This document shows, piece after piece, positions 14,043 to 25,627 of a stretch of 64,000 nucleotides of DNA. The translations under genes were made by a program, and so were the position numbers. Source of the stretch: Viscum album (Eukaryota > Streptophyta > Magnoliopsida > Santalales > Viscaceae); the NCBI GenBank assembly GCA_963277665.1, contig OY728121.1, positions 954,464,097-954,528,096 of the forward strand, read 5' to 3'. The stretch's first letter is position 1. Each line of letters starts with the position of its first letter. The notes below the pieces were generated by a model that was not told the DNA's origin, did not search any database, and saw nothing but the letters and a program-made list of their open reading frames with translations.

Positions 14043-16595
14043 TGTCACGAACCGAATATTGTCTCCAATGATCCCAGAACCAAAATAGACCCTGAAAAGG
14101 ATCAAAGGGAATTCCCTATCCCCATGAGATGGCACAATTTCCTGAGTATCAATAAATTTTGTTTGAGAATTATTTACGCGAGTATGAATATTTAAAACAT
14201 TAAAAACAATCAATAATATGAAACTTAAATTTTCTTACCAAACAAGCCTTAACAGAGCCCAGAATTGAATACATGGTTTTAAATAAAGTACACGAGATCC
14301 TAAAATAAATAAAAATAGCATCAAATCACACACAAAGACTCCACATGACAAGGGTTCATCACCACCAAGCTGTCTCCACAACACAACACTATAGGAGAGA
14401 CTAACAACCCAGACTGCCTTCTCCAAAGGCTTTTCCTTTACCTGTGTCAAATATAATCTAGTCTACTTACACCCAAAGGGTGTAAGTAGGTTGTGATACT
14501 AATCCCAATAGTATACCATCCAAATATTCCAAAGAATAAGAAATACCAGGTGAAAAGAATGTAGTTTAAATATATAAAGAAAAGCGACAATAAATTCCTT
14601 GAAATGAAACTTCAATTTTAAACAGTTTTCAAAATAAAACTTTCAAAATGTTAACAAATTTAGATAATATAGTTTAGATAATTTAATTTATAGAAAAAAA
14701 CCCCTAATTAAAGGGTAAATACGACAAATCCAATGATCACCAAAACCGGGAACACCCATAGGCACTAGATAGTCTCGGGCCCTATGTACCTCGTACCTCG
14801 GGGTAAAAATATGCACGTCACAATCCATTACCATGAATGAGCCACTAGTAGGGAATATAAACATAACATAGTGGTCCCCAAAAATTATCCACATAGTTTA
14901 GTTAGATTTTTCTTTATCCAAAATGATAAGTGAAATAGGGACAAAACCCATCCAGATTATTGGCGTACTAGTACATATCCACCCTCCTAGGTATCTAGGT
15001 TGCCCCTTTTGTGATAAAAAACATTCAGTACAATAAAAAAATCCCTTTTAATATAAAAAAAATCCTTACTGGTCACATACAAACAATAAAATATCTATAC
15101 AGACTTTATATCACTTAAAACACACGACAAAACATTTTGATTTTGAATAAAAAAACTTCACAAAAGCCAACAATGTTTTGCAGACAAAAATCCCTTTGAA
15201 ACCCCATGTTGAACACCACATGCATAGTAACATTCCCCAAAAAAGAATTTTCAGCACCCAAAACCTTTGTATAAACCCATTACATGAGTTATAGAAAAAC
15301 ACGAGTAGGAAAAACATAAAATAGCCTTGTAAAACACCTAAATTGACACCAAATTGGTACCAAAAAATCATTTACTTAACAAATTTCACCAAAAACAGAT
15401 TTCGCAGAAACAACCAAAGGATATTAACATTCAAAAAATGATTTTCAACCCTAATAAATTTCAATAAAATCTAATAAGCAGTTATAGGGCATCCCCAAAT
15501 GAACCAATAAAATATTTCAATGAAAAACCCCCAATTTCACATAAAAATTGAACTTAAACTTAATTTTCATTATAAATACCCATAAAACCAATTTTTTCAC
15601 CAATAATAAAATTATATAAATGTGAAAATATTATAAACATAGAGATCTATGTCACAAGGATTTCATACACATGGAATCACCTACCAAAAATTTTAAAACA
15701 TTGAATCCTTTGTGTGAAAATTCAATCGCACCACCGCCACACCTCAAGGAAGGTAGATGGGGACTAAAATTAAAATATCAGACCAATAAAACCCATATTT
15801 ACACACTAGGTTTTAAACTCCACCCTCTGGTAATTTTGTACTTCAAGGAAATTGGAAGAAACTCTTTGAAAATTGAATGAAACCATAATCAAGTTGAAAT
15901 AAGAAGGAAAGAGACTCACTTAATTGAGGGATCTTGAATAAATTCCACCAAATACACTAGTATTTGAATTTTAAAATAGAAAAAAATAAAATTGAGGTTT
16001 GAATAAGGTAGATAAGGTCATGTGAGAAGTGAAATGGGGGAAAGAGAGTAAAATTGAAGGATTTATGAAGGAAACAAGTAACATTTTTAAATCTTGATGA
16101 ATTGAGAAAGGTTGAAGAGTTTCAACTTAATATGTGAATAAAATGAGATCCAAATAGAGATAAAGGAATATGGTACCTTTTATGGGGATGTTTTCTTCAA
16201 TTGGGAGGTTGAATCACAAACAACTCATAAGAATTGAATTATATATAAAATAAACAATATTTAAAAAAAACTAGAAATGGGATCTCTAGTGGGCCAATTC
16301 CTTAATTAAAAACCCAAATCCCCCATTATTATTGATTCCTAAAGGATCCAAATTTATATTGTGGTGTTAATAGGTTAGGGGATTCTATTTTGAAAGTGTA
16401 ATGGGTGTAAAATGTTGAAACATTAATGAGTTATAAAAGAAACAAAATTGGTTTTTAAATCTGGAAATGGGCTCACGGTTTGGCCCAGATTTTGAAAACC
16501 CATTATTTCCCCAACAATTCATGGGAAACCCCAAAATCAATGAAATAATGGAAATTAAATTAAATTTACCTTTAAAATAAGTCACTGAAGTCACA
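14043..16595 (-). repeat. 3' LTR of the chromovirus
   Basis: This aligns along its length with 21187-23746. The plus-strand left end is TGTCACGAACC and the right end TCACA. Shared landmarks include the block with CCTGAAAAGG near 14091 (CATGAAAAGG in the partner), the GGGAACACCC block near 14746 (21896 in the partner), and a block ending in CTTTAAAATAA near the right end. It contains a perfect 12-base inverted repeat with a 3-base loop at 14463-14489 that has decayed in the partner LTR. On the minus strand it follows the polypurine tract near 16596-16607. Confidence 0.85.
14463..14489. other. Perfect 12-bp palindrome with 3-bp loop in the LTR
   Basis: CTACTTACACCC, then AAA, then GGGTGTAAGTAG. 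The corresponding place in the other LTR (about 21607-21640) has only a decayed version. RNA or DNA from it could fold into a stable hairpin. It might be a regulatory or polyadenylation-related stem, but that is inference. Confidence 0.7.
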
Positions 16596-16607
16596 ATTCT
16601 TCCCACC
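16596..16607 (-). other. Polypurine tract of the chromovirus
   Basis: On the minus strand the bases directly before the 3' LTR read GGTGGGAAGAAT, a purine-rich run abutting TGTGAC. This is the expected position for the primer of plus-strand DNA synthesis. It overlaps nothing coding and helps to fix the LTR boundary. Confidence 0.65.
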
Positions 16608-16639
16608 ATGAAAGACTTTCCAACCCAAAAAGTCAACCT

Positions 16640-17220
16640 GAAGCTTGATCATAAAATAGGAATGGGTACTCCTCAATCCACATCTTCTTCTCGCAAGTCT
16701 CATGTGTATAATTCCCATGCTTACAAAAAACCTAGAATAGTGGAATATAATTTCCCCAATGCACCTATTCTTGGAATTCCACTATTCGCACCGGCTACTC
16801 AAAAACAGATAAATCAGACTCTATATCAAACTCCTCCCAATTTAGTACATGGGATGGATCCGGGTTGTATTTATTCAACTAGGAGACATGGAAGATTTCA
16901 TTGATAGATGTCAACTGAAAAGGTAAGGCCAACCTATATTACACCTTTCCAATATGCTTGGTGATCTCAAAAGGTCTGACATACTGTGCCTTCAGCTTCC
17001 CTTTCTTTCCCAATCGACGATGACTTAGATGATGGGCCACATTCAAGAATACCTTGTAACCCAGAGAAAAATCTAGGTCTCGACACCTCTGGTCAGTATA
17101 TGATTTATGGAAACTCTGAGATTTCAATAAGCACTGACTGATCAAATTGACCTTCTTAGATGTCTCCTGCACCAGACTCATCCCCAGTAGTGGAGTCTCA
17201 CCTACCTCAGCCCAAAACAA
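16640..17220 (-). pseudogene. Integrase C-terminal GPF/GPY module and chromodomain remnant
   Basis: A 93-codon open stretch (17220-16939) carries the post-integrase linker (EVGE, LVQET, QKSYTDQRCRDLDF-like) and ends in PFEITKHIGKV, the GPF/GPY-type module. Past a stop the reading resumes with YRLALP, FHVS and DPSHVLNWEE blocks, then a chromodomain-like tail with PVRIVEFQE and EEYPFLF. The chromodomain of chromoviruses directs integration toward modified histones. Its presence at the pol C-terminus is the main reason for calling this a chromovirus of the Tekay/Del group. Confidence 0.72.
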
Positions 17221-17850
17221 GGGGGACTAATAAGGAAGACCATACAGAGACTCAAAAAAGCAATTGTAATTGAGTATTCGTAACTGTTATTATAAGAAAA
17301 CATAGCCATACCAAAATGGCTATCCCTAGAACCGCCAAAGTCCAGAACCCATGCACGGGGCATGTCCTCTAAAATCTGATTTTCCCACACTATCTGACCA
17401 TCCGTTTGGGGATGGAATGATGTGCACATCTTAATATAATACCCCAAAGCCTTTTTAATGCCTTCCCAAAACTGAGAAGTGAAACATGGGACTCTATTTT
17501 AGAAAAACACCGATGAAGCACCATGGAGCCTTACCACCTTCTGAAGATACAAATAGCCCAACTCATCCACTTTAGTTGTATCTTTGATTGGAATGAAGGG
17601 GGATGATTTGGTCAGATGATCAATCACCACCCAAATGGCATTATTACCCCAAGGTGTATGAGGAAAGCCAAAAAATTATGTCCATGGATACCTCGTCCCA
17701 CTTATAGGTAGGAATGGTTAATGGCTGGAGAAAACCAGAGGGCATTTGATGCTTGGATTTCACCTACTGACATGTGTAGCATCTCGACACGAAGTCTGTG
17801 ATGTCTCGTCTCATACCAGGCCACCAAAACTACCGATAGACATCATAATA
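17200..17850 (-). pseudogene. Integrase remnant
   Basis: Read on the minus strand, the segment starts with WWPGMRRDI and CYTCQ (second half of the HHCC zinc site), then WDEVSMDII (first catalytic Asp region). FTSQFW follows, where the preceding residue expected to be the second catalytic Asp appears as Asn, then FHPQTDGQ and LEDM (third acidic region) and YNNSY. Several stops interrupt it. Integrase inserts the cDNA into chromosomes. Both the stops and the Asp-to-Asn change would abolish activity. Confidence 0.82.
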
Positions 17851-18059
17851 AATCTTTGTGGCACCTAGATGGACAACCCACCGAGACTAGTGGCTATCCT
17901 CCATCACTACCTTCCGCAAAGATAACGACACTACTGAATGGCCTTTAAAGCACAAGATGCCCTCGGGAGTTGATGAAAAATCAGAGGAAACTTCTCCCTA
18001 AATAGATAGTGACTCCAAGTCCTCAAAGAGTGCATCATAGCTGCCAAATATAAGTCATG

Positions 18060-18300
18060 GGTTAGTTAATTCATTTCATGTGGTCGGAGTTGGAGACAAC
18101 CATACACCACCATGTGATCATCCTGTAACACAGGCATCCAAGACCCATAACTGAAGCATCACAAAACACCACATACCCCTTTAAAGCCTTTGAAAAAATC
18201 AGAAAGGGGGTGGTAATAAACCACCTATTTGACTCCTTGAATGATTCCTGACATTTTGGGGCCCATACAAACTTCACCCCTTTTCAGGTGAGCATGATCA
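18060..18300 (-). pseudogene. RNase H remnant
   Basis: Motifs FVWAPKCQESF, PFLIFSKALKGYVVFCDAS and MGLGCL match the start of the Ty3/gypsy RNase H domain, including the catalytic Asp of the CDAS motif. After this the frame shifts: the expected YASRQL and H-E motifs appear only as the altered MVVSNSDHMK at the end. It lies immediately downstream of RT on the minus strand, as expected for the polyprotein. Confidence 0.78.
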
Positions 18301-18559
18301 TCAGTGAAGTAAGATGAGAGAAATCACGAACAAATTTACTGTAATAATCAGTCAGGCGTAGGAGATTCCTGATCTCAAAGATGTTATTTGGATTCTCCCA
18401 TGAAATAAATGCACTGATCTTCCCATGGTCCACTGAAACCCCCTACTCTATGATCACATGCCTCAAAAATTTCACTTTCCTGATCTAGAAGGTGAATTTT
18501 GACAAATTTTCATAAAGGTGATTCTCTTGCAAGGTTCCCAGAATGATCCGCAATTGATT

Positions 18560-18940
18560 CTCATGTTCCTCAGATCCCAAAGAAACTAGGATGTCATCCA
18601 AAAATACCACGAAAAAAGACTCGAGATACTGATGAACACCCTATTCCTGAGATCCATAAAGACCACTAGAGCATTGGTCAATCCAAAGGGCAGGACCAAG
18701 TACTCGAAGTGGTCATACCTTCTTCGAAAGGTTGTCTTTGGGATATCCACTTCCTTCACCCTGAGTTGATGATAGCCCGAATGTAGGTCTATCATAGAAG
18801 AACACCTTTCCCCCTTCAACTGATAAAAAAAGTCATCTATTCCGGGAAAATGATATTTTTTCTTGATTGTTACCTTATTCAGCTTCAGGTAGTCAATGCA
18901 CAAATGGAGGGATCCATCTACCTTTTTCATGAACAACACA
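18560..18940 (-). pseudogene. Reverse transcriptase remnant
   Basis: Conserved Ty3/gypsy RT blocks can be read in order: a [17 protein letters not shown] block, [29 protein letters not shown], and LPFGLTNA. The catalytic FLDD box is present about 30 codons further on, at roughly 18590-18610, but in a shifted frame. The open stretch therefore ends in a spurious tail. The palm aspartate of the first block (IDLHSGYHQ) is kept. Fingers and palm are recognisable, the thumb is not. The enzyme would have copied element RNA to DNA. Confidence 0.88.
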
Positions 18941-19289
18941 GGAGTGGCCCAATGAGAGACGTTAGGGAGAATGAATCCTCCAGATTCTATTTCATCCAGT
19001 TGTATATTTAATTCTCTGAACTCGGTGGGTCCATACGATATGAGGGAAGATATATCATCTATGTTCCCAGTGCCAGATCAATCGAGAAGTCCACATCCCG
19101 CTCTAGGGGCTGACCTGAAAAATCATCCAAAAATACCTATGGAAACTCATTCACTACATAAGGTTGTGAACCTTAAGAGTAAAGACCATCTTCCTCTAGC
19201 ATGAGTGATGATAACTTAATGATAAGACTTCCTAACTCTGGAAGTGGAGGTCCTGCATGACCCTACTGAGGATCCCATTCTCCACGAAA

Positions 19290-19690
19290 AACCTAACGAC
19301 TTCCATCAAGTTCCGTGAAACTAACCCGCCGCCTATAGAAATCGAGGTGTACTTGTAAGTGAGAGAGAAAATAAATGAAAAGTATTATGTCAAATAGTTC
19401 CATATCTAAGACCAAGAGGTCCCACTCCATCCCAATACCTAACACAGAGAGCGCACACAATGGGAACCTAAGACCCCGCTTCTTCTTCTTTCCCAGCGGC
19501 ATCACCAACTCCATCGCAAAGGACAAAAACTCGGTTGGAAAATTCAGAGTGTCCACAAAATGGGATGAAATGAATGAAACAGATTCACTAGTATCAAAAA
19601 GTTTAGCATTTATAGAAGATGTGATCAAAATGGTACCTCTAACTGTAGACGATCCCGCCTCGGATCCTACTGGTGCCTGATCCACCATAT
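19290..19690 (-). pseudogene. Retropepsin-like aspartic protease remnant
   Basis: One open stretch of 131 codons covers the protease domain. The segment LFDTSESVSFIS sits where the active-site DTGA/DSGA loop of plant Ty3/gypsy proteases is expected: the aspartate and threonine are present, but the small residues after them are replaced by Ser-Glu-Ser. Downstream WDLLVLDME matches the conserved second half (consensus-like DVILGMD region), again altered. In the family this enzyme releases RT and integrase from the polyprotein. The damaged catalytic loop suggests the protein was inactive even where the frame is open. Confidence 0.75.
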
Positions 19691-20329
19691 GTAGATGTCC
19701 AGTCCCTGCTTGAGGATGACCACTAGTATGTGGATATGTCCTAAACTGGATCTACCAAGAGGATGACCCAGCCCTACTACCATAGCCACCGGATTGAGAT
19801 CCCCCCATCCTCGATGGCTCTCACTCTATTGGTACTCTTCTTGAAGCCACTGACTTTTCCCTACTCTGTAGTGGGCATGCCACACCGCAAAAGCACTACA
19901 ATTGAGCCATACCTCCACATTGGTAATAGGGATTTAGAGGAAGTGGGTATGGTAGTCTGATGTGTCCAGGCCTCCCACCATGATGGCACACGACTGATCT
20001 TGCATCATAATCCATAGATGAAAATTTCCTGGAGGAGTGGCTTGAACTACCACCCCCATTCTTCACCCGTTCCTCATGATTTCTTTTCTTCTCCGAAAAT
20101 ATTCCACTACCCACTGCTGATATAAATATAGAATAACTATCCCTGCCTTTCTAGTCAATCTCCACCATACACTCTTAGTCAACAACCTCAACATATGTCC
20201 TCATCTTTAATAAGAAAACCTGGGACTATATCTTTGGTCGCAAGCCTTTCTCAAACCTTTGGGCCTTCACTTGTTTATTTGAGATGACTTCAAGATCATA
20301 CCGAACTAGCTCAAAAAAATGGTTGGCAT

Positions 20330-20831
20330 ACTTCATGAAAGAATTATTACCTGGAAAACGATCCATGAACTCTCAGGACCTGGCATATGCCAAGACCTCG
20401 GGGCCATATTGTTCATTGAAGACAACCTTGAAGTCTCCATAGTGCATTTACTCATTCTTCCCAGTCTGAAGTACTGACTCCCACCACTTGTGGCTGGGAC
20501 CCTCCAATGGAAAGGAGGCACAATTTATCCTAATATCCTTAGGTTTTTCTAGGAACTCGACCATGTGATCGATCTTTTTGAGCCATTCCTCTTCTTCCTG
20601 GGGTTCTATGCTGCCTCTAAAAGTAGGAGGCATGTTTTTCATACACTCTTGATCTTTTTCTTTTATAGGACCCATCTATTTTGCCCTAATGAGAATGCGA
20701 ATAGGATCAGGTCCATGTCCTAGAGCTTAGAAAGTGCATACCATAGCCTCTACTAGCCTCTGATCAATCTGTGTGGGATAACTCTCTTTGGATTCATCCT
20801 GTGGGTGTATGGGAGCTTTCCAGGGAGGCAT
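20330..20831 (-). pseudogene. gag (capsid) remnant
   Basis: This resembles the plant retrotransposon gag domain. Visible motifs in order are PPTFRGS, EEEEWLKKID, MVEFLEKP, INCASFPLEGPSHKWWES, then after a break a stretch around the GKMSKCTME and SWIVFQ positions in a different frame. The family's capsid assembles around the element RNA in the cytoplasm. The start at 20831 lies about 350 bases after the 5' LTR, a normal leader length. A frame change near 20450-20520 and stops upstream make it non-functional. Confidence 0.8.
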
Positions 20832-21171
20832 GTTTCTACAAAATGCAACAGTCACAAAAAAATACTCAATACCAAAATTATGAAATTTTTAATCAAATAC
20901 ATCAATTTTAAATATTCTAAATAGATTAAAGAAATAAAATAAACAACTAATTCACCCCCACCCGATGTCCACGTGGGGTCTGCAGCCCACACGTCTCACC
21001 TGGAAGTGAAGTCAATCAAAAAATTCCAACATCCACTGGTTACTCAAGATCTTCCATGATAGGTGCATTCCAAGCACCTTACTCATGACTAATACCCCTA
21101 TCCCTGACAGTCATAGCTTCTATCTATCCCGAATCATCCCAAATAGTAATATAACCCAGAAACATTGGCCT

Positions 21172-21184
21172 CTTTTGAAACCAT
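21172..21184 (-). other. Primer binding site (initiator Met tRNA type, degenerate)
   Basis: Two bases inside the 5' LTR the minus strand reads TGGTTTCAAAAG, about eight of twelve bases matching TGGTATCAGAGC, the complement of the 3' end of initiator methionine tRNA that most plant LTR retrotransposons use. Position and spacing are as expected. The mismatches fit the age of the element. Confidence 0.6.
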
Positions 21185-21186
21185 TT

Positions 21187-23746
21187 TGTCACAAACTAAA
21201 TATGGTATCCACTAATACTAGCACCAAATCCAGACCATGAAAAGGAAATAAAAGAATTCCTTATCCCCACAACATGACAAAAGTTCCTAGGTATCAATAA
21301 TTTTTTTTTGATAATTATTTACCCAAGTGTGAATGTTTAAAACATTAAAAACAATCAATAATATGAATCTAAAATTTTCATGCCGAATATGCCTTAACAA
21401 AAACCAGATCTGAATACAAGGTATTTCATGAAGAAAATAGGTGCAAACATAAATATAAAAAGAATAAAATCATCAACAAATACTCCACATGACATGGGGT
21501 CATCACCCCCGAGCTATCTTCGCAAAACCACACCATGGGAGGGGACCAACAACCCGAACCACCTTCACCCAAGGCTTTGCCTTTACCTGTGTCAAACATA
21601 ATCAAGTATACATACACCCAATGGGTTTAATTAGGGTGTGAGACTCATACCAATACGATACCACCCAAATATTCAAAAGATTAATCAATATAAGGTGAAA
21701 AAACATGCCGCTTCAATATGCAAGGAAAAGCAACGATATATTTCAAGGAATGAAACTATAATTGTAAACAATTTTCATAATAAAACATTAAGAATGTTAA
21801 TGAATTTAGATAATACATGTTAGCTAATATAATTTATATAAAAACAAACCCTAATACAAGGTTAAATACTACAAATCCATTGAGCACAAAAACCGGGAAC
21901 ACCCCTAGGTGCTAGATAGTCTCGGGCCCTATGTACCTCGTTCCTCCGTGTAAAAATATCCATGTCACAATCCTTTACCGTGCATGATCCACTAGTATGG
22001 AACATACCCATAACCTTTTGGCCCACAAAAATCATCCAAATAGTTTATTTAGAGCTATCTTTATCCAAAATTATAAGTGAAAGAGGGAAAAAACCCATCT
22101 GGATCACAAGCGAACTAGTACATATCTACCCTCCTGGGTACCTAGACTTCCCCCTTTGTGCTCAAAACATTTAAGCATGCTAAATACATCCCTTTTCATA
22201 TAAAAACACTTATAATTGTCACATAAAAAAAATAAAATATCTATACACACTTTATACCACTTTAAACACACAACAAAACATTTTGATTTTCAATAAAACA
22301 ACTTCACAAAAGACAACAATGTTTTACTCACAAAAATACCTTTAAAACCCCACTTTGAACACCATGTGAATACTCACATTCACAAAAAAAGAATTTTTAT
22401 CACCCAAAATATTTCTATAAACCCATTACATGAGTTATAGAACAACCTGAATATTCATAACATAAAATAGCTATGTAAAACACCCAATTTAACACCAAAT
22501 TAGTACCCAAAAATCATTTACTTAACAAACGTCACGAAACCAGATTTTGTAGCAAAAACCAAAGGAGATGAACATTCAAAACATGATTTTATGCCCTAAT
22601 AGATTTCAATAAAATCAACTAATTAGTTATATGGAATCCCCAAATGCACCAATAAAATATTTCTTTGAACCCCCCCCCCCCCAATTTCACATAAAAATGG
22701 AACTTAAACTTCATTTTATTTAAAAATACCAATAAAACAAAATTAAACAATAATAGAATGATATAAACAATAAAATATTATATTCATAGCATGATAAGTC
22801 ACAAGGATTTCACAAAAAATTTAATCACCTACCAAAATTGTTAAAACATTGAATCCTTTGTGAGAAAATTAAATCGCACCATCGCCACAACTTATGGAAG
22901 GTAGATCGAGCCTAAAATCAAAATATTGGACCAATAAAACCCAATGTTATACCCTAGGTTCGAAACCCTACCCTCTGGTTATTTTGGACATCAAGGAAAT
23001 TGGTAGAAACTCTATGAAAATTGAATGTAACCATAAGTAAATTGATAGAAGAAGGAAGAATACCCACTTACTTGATGGATCTTGAAGAAATCACCCCAAA
23101 AACACCAGTAGAGGAATTTTATAACAGCCATAAATCAAACCAAGGCTTTAATAATGAATATATGGTCCATTTAGAACTGAAATGGGGGTATAAGAGTAAA
23201 AATTGAAGGAGTTTTGAAGGAAACAAGATACCTTTTTAAATATGGATGATTTGAGAATGGTTGAGAAGTTTCAACCTAATCTGTGAAGAAAATGAGCTCT
23301 AAAGAGGGAGACAATAATATGAGGGGTATCCTAGGTATATTTTATTTGAGTGGAAGGTGGAATCATATAAAAATTATAATAATTTAATAAGATATTAAAT
23401 AAACAAATTGATTTTTTAAAATTGGAAATGGGCTTTGGGGCTGGCCCAATTCCTTAATTAAAAACCCAAATCCACTGTGTTTATGGATTCCTAAAGTGTC
23501 CAAATTGATATTGGGCTGTTAATATGCTAGGGGAGGCCATTTTTTAAGTGTAATGAGTGAAAAATGATTAAATATTAAATAGTTATAAAAGAAAAAAATG
23601 GGTTTTTAAATCTGGAAGTGGGCTCACGGTTTGGCCAAAATTTTGAAAACCCACCATTTCCACCAAAATTCATGGGAAACCCCCAAATCGAAGAATGTAT
23701 GGAAATTAGATGGAATATAGCTTTAAAATAATTCATTGATGTGACA
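21187..23746 (-). repeat. 5' LTR of the chromovirus
   Basis: This is the partner of 14043-16595. The plus-strand ends are TGTCAC and GTGACA, perfect inverted hexamers. It contains a poly-C run of about 14 bases near 22668-22682 that the other LTR lacks. The minus-strand 3' end at 21187 is followed after two bases by the primer binding site. Confidence 0.85.
22668..22682. repeat. Poly-C homopolymer
   Basis: A run of about 14 cytosines inside the 5' LTR, absent from the partner LTR. It could be slippage or an assembly artefact. Confidence 0.75.
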
Positions 23747-25627
23747 ATCACTATAATATGGGGTAATCCTATTTGGTAAAATATAGAAATGGCATGATTT
23801 CCCTTGGATTGATATATTTGTGATGGATACACAACACATATTCCACAACCCTAAGCTAGGTATTTTCCATTTATATATGATATATTGAATAAAATAGTAA
23901 GATAAAAATCATGAAAGTGATTTTATTTGGGTTTATTAATTCTTTGGAAGAGTCAAAAAATTGACATTTCATCATTTTTATCTTTACAAAAATTATCTGA
24001 ACAAGTACTTGTGAGGGACCGAATGGTGTTCTAACTTTTTTTAGACTCATAGGCCTAGAAAGTATAACATAACTATTGATAAGTATTGGTGATGGTACCA
24101 GTATTTCCTATGTCCTTTATTTCTAGAATTTTTTATAAATACATAAAGATAATTTATAATTGAGTAGAAACTTATCTTTTTTTTTCAGGTCACTATTTAT
24201 GGGTTTTCAACCTAACAGTCATTATTCTAATTTCTTTTTAATTATCTAAATATTTTCTAAAAAATCAAAGGAACATACTTAACAAGTGAAGAATCAAATT
24301 TTTCCTAGGATTCCACTTATTGGTTCTGAACATGATGAGTACCATGTCTCTCTACTTAAGATATTTAAGGACTTTCTAGTGAGACCAGTGTTAGATTTTG
24401 TTTATAGTTACACAATTTTAACCAAAATTGGTTGTAGTATAAAGTCATAAAACTCTAATCCAAAGTAATATTACTTATCTGAAAAAGGATGAAATTTACA
24501 TAACATGAATTAGTAGTCAAACTATAGTACAAACAAAAATTAGGCATAACTTTTCAAATATATTAGGGTCATTGTTCTTATATGAAAGTGTCACATGGTT
24601 TATTATCATACAAAATTAAGTCTAGTTATATAAATGAGGAGGCCGTTAATAAAACGAATATAATTAAACCAATGTTAATTGAGATAATGTCAATATGGAT
24701 GTACATAAGTTATGATAACTTTATAAACCAAGATAATGTTTGAGAAATAAAATAATTCTAGTAGATTTGAAAAGGGGATGAATAGTGATGTTAATTATAA
24801 ACTATGTTACTCAAATTTTGAGATGATAGAATGAAAATGTATAATATAGGATAAATATTTACCATGTATGAATTATGATCTCATTATAATACCACTTATT
24901 AGTTTTATGGGATATTATTTTTGTCCATTTTCAAACAATAGGTTCCACTATAATGCTCTGCGATGCATATGAGATCAAAGGATCACATCCAAAGGGGAAG
25001 AAAAATTCCATCAGTTTTTAGAGGCATAATGGATTTATAGCTCTTGTATTGTCACCATGTTGATGGGGTCCTTTTAGAGTATATTTACTCATTACTAAAA
25101 CATATGGAAGGTTTATATCAATAAATATTCTCAATACAAAATGTGGGGTGTATGAAGAAGTAATATTCAAAAGGGATTTAGAACAATATAATTAAAAACC
25201 GACCAAAAATTAATGTCCATAATGTATTGACGGGGAATATAATTAGACGTGTAATTTTGGATGGGTCCAAGATAGAAAATCTAGACATCACTATGTACAA
25301 TTAAATTTCAATAATCAAGCTATACATAGTTCTTATAATAAAATTTATTATCCTAGTTAATGTTTGTTTTAAAAATAACCATTAAGAATTAGTAACCCAT
25401 ATGATAATATAATGAGATAAATGGAAGAAGAATTTATAGATTGGTTAAATATAATAGTTTCATATATTACCATGTATCATGCATCTATATTAATCAATCT
25501 ATATATAATTCTAAGAAAATGTCTCTATGTATGTCTAGCTTTTGAACTCGGGAATAAGAATGTTTTTTCCCTAGAGTGTTTTTGTTGGAGGAAAACCAAC
25601 ATGAATTGGAAAATATCAAAAATATAT
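23747..25627. other. AT-rich intergenic DNA, nothing recognised
   Basis: About 1.9 kb between the chromovirus and the solo LTR. No domain-bearing frame, tRNA or clear repeat was seen. Confidence 0.45.

Larger units (their letters stand above)
16640..20831 (-). pseudogene. gag-pol polyprotein remnant (chromovirus)
   Basis: The putative start codon on the minus strand is at 20831 and opens MPPWKAP. Gag core follows at about 20675-20330 (PPTFRGS, WLKKID, KWWES motifs), then a corrupted CCHC knuckle near 20000. The aspartic protease is at 19690-19290, RT at 18940-18560, RNase H at 18280-18060, integrase at 17850-17200 and a linker plus chromodomain at 17220-16640. The product once cleaved itself into capsid and replication enzymes that copied the element's RNA into DNA and inserted it. 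Frameshifts and stops lie between and within all domains, so no polyprotein can be made. The order and spacing match a full-length plant chromovirus with no large deletion. Confidence 0.88.
14043..23746 (-). mobile_element. Ty3/gypsy chromovirus (Tekay/Del-like), complete but dead
   Basis: Two long terminal repeats (14043-16595 and 21187-23746, 2,553 and 2,560 bp) enclose gag-pol remnants on the minus strand in the order gag, protease, reverse transcriptase, RNase H, integrase, chromodomain. That order defines Ty3/gypsy, and the C-terminal chromodomain and long LTRs suggest the Tekay/Del lineage. Both LTRs run TGTCAC to a TCACA end (GTGACA in the right copy). The five bases outside are ATCCC on the left and ATCAC on the right, a target duplication with one change. 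The LTR copies look only about three-quarters identical in sampled stretches, so the insertion is old. Every domain is broken by stops or shifts. Confidence 0.9.

Noticed and set aside
16608..16904. 98-codon plus-strand frame
   Set aside because: It lies opposite the chromodomain remnant of the chromovirus and shows no domain of its own.
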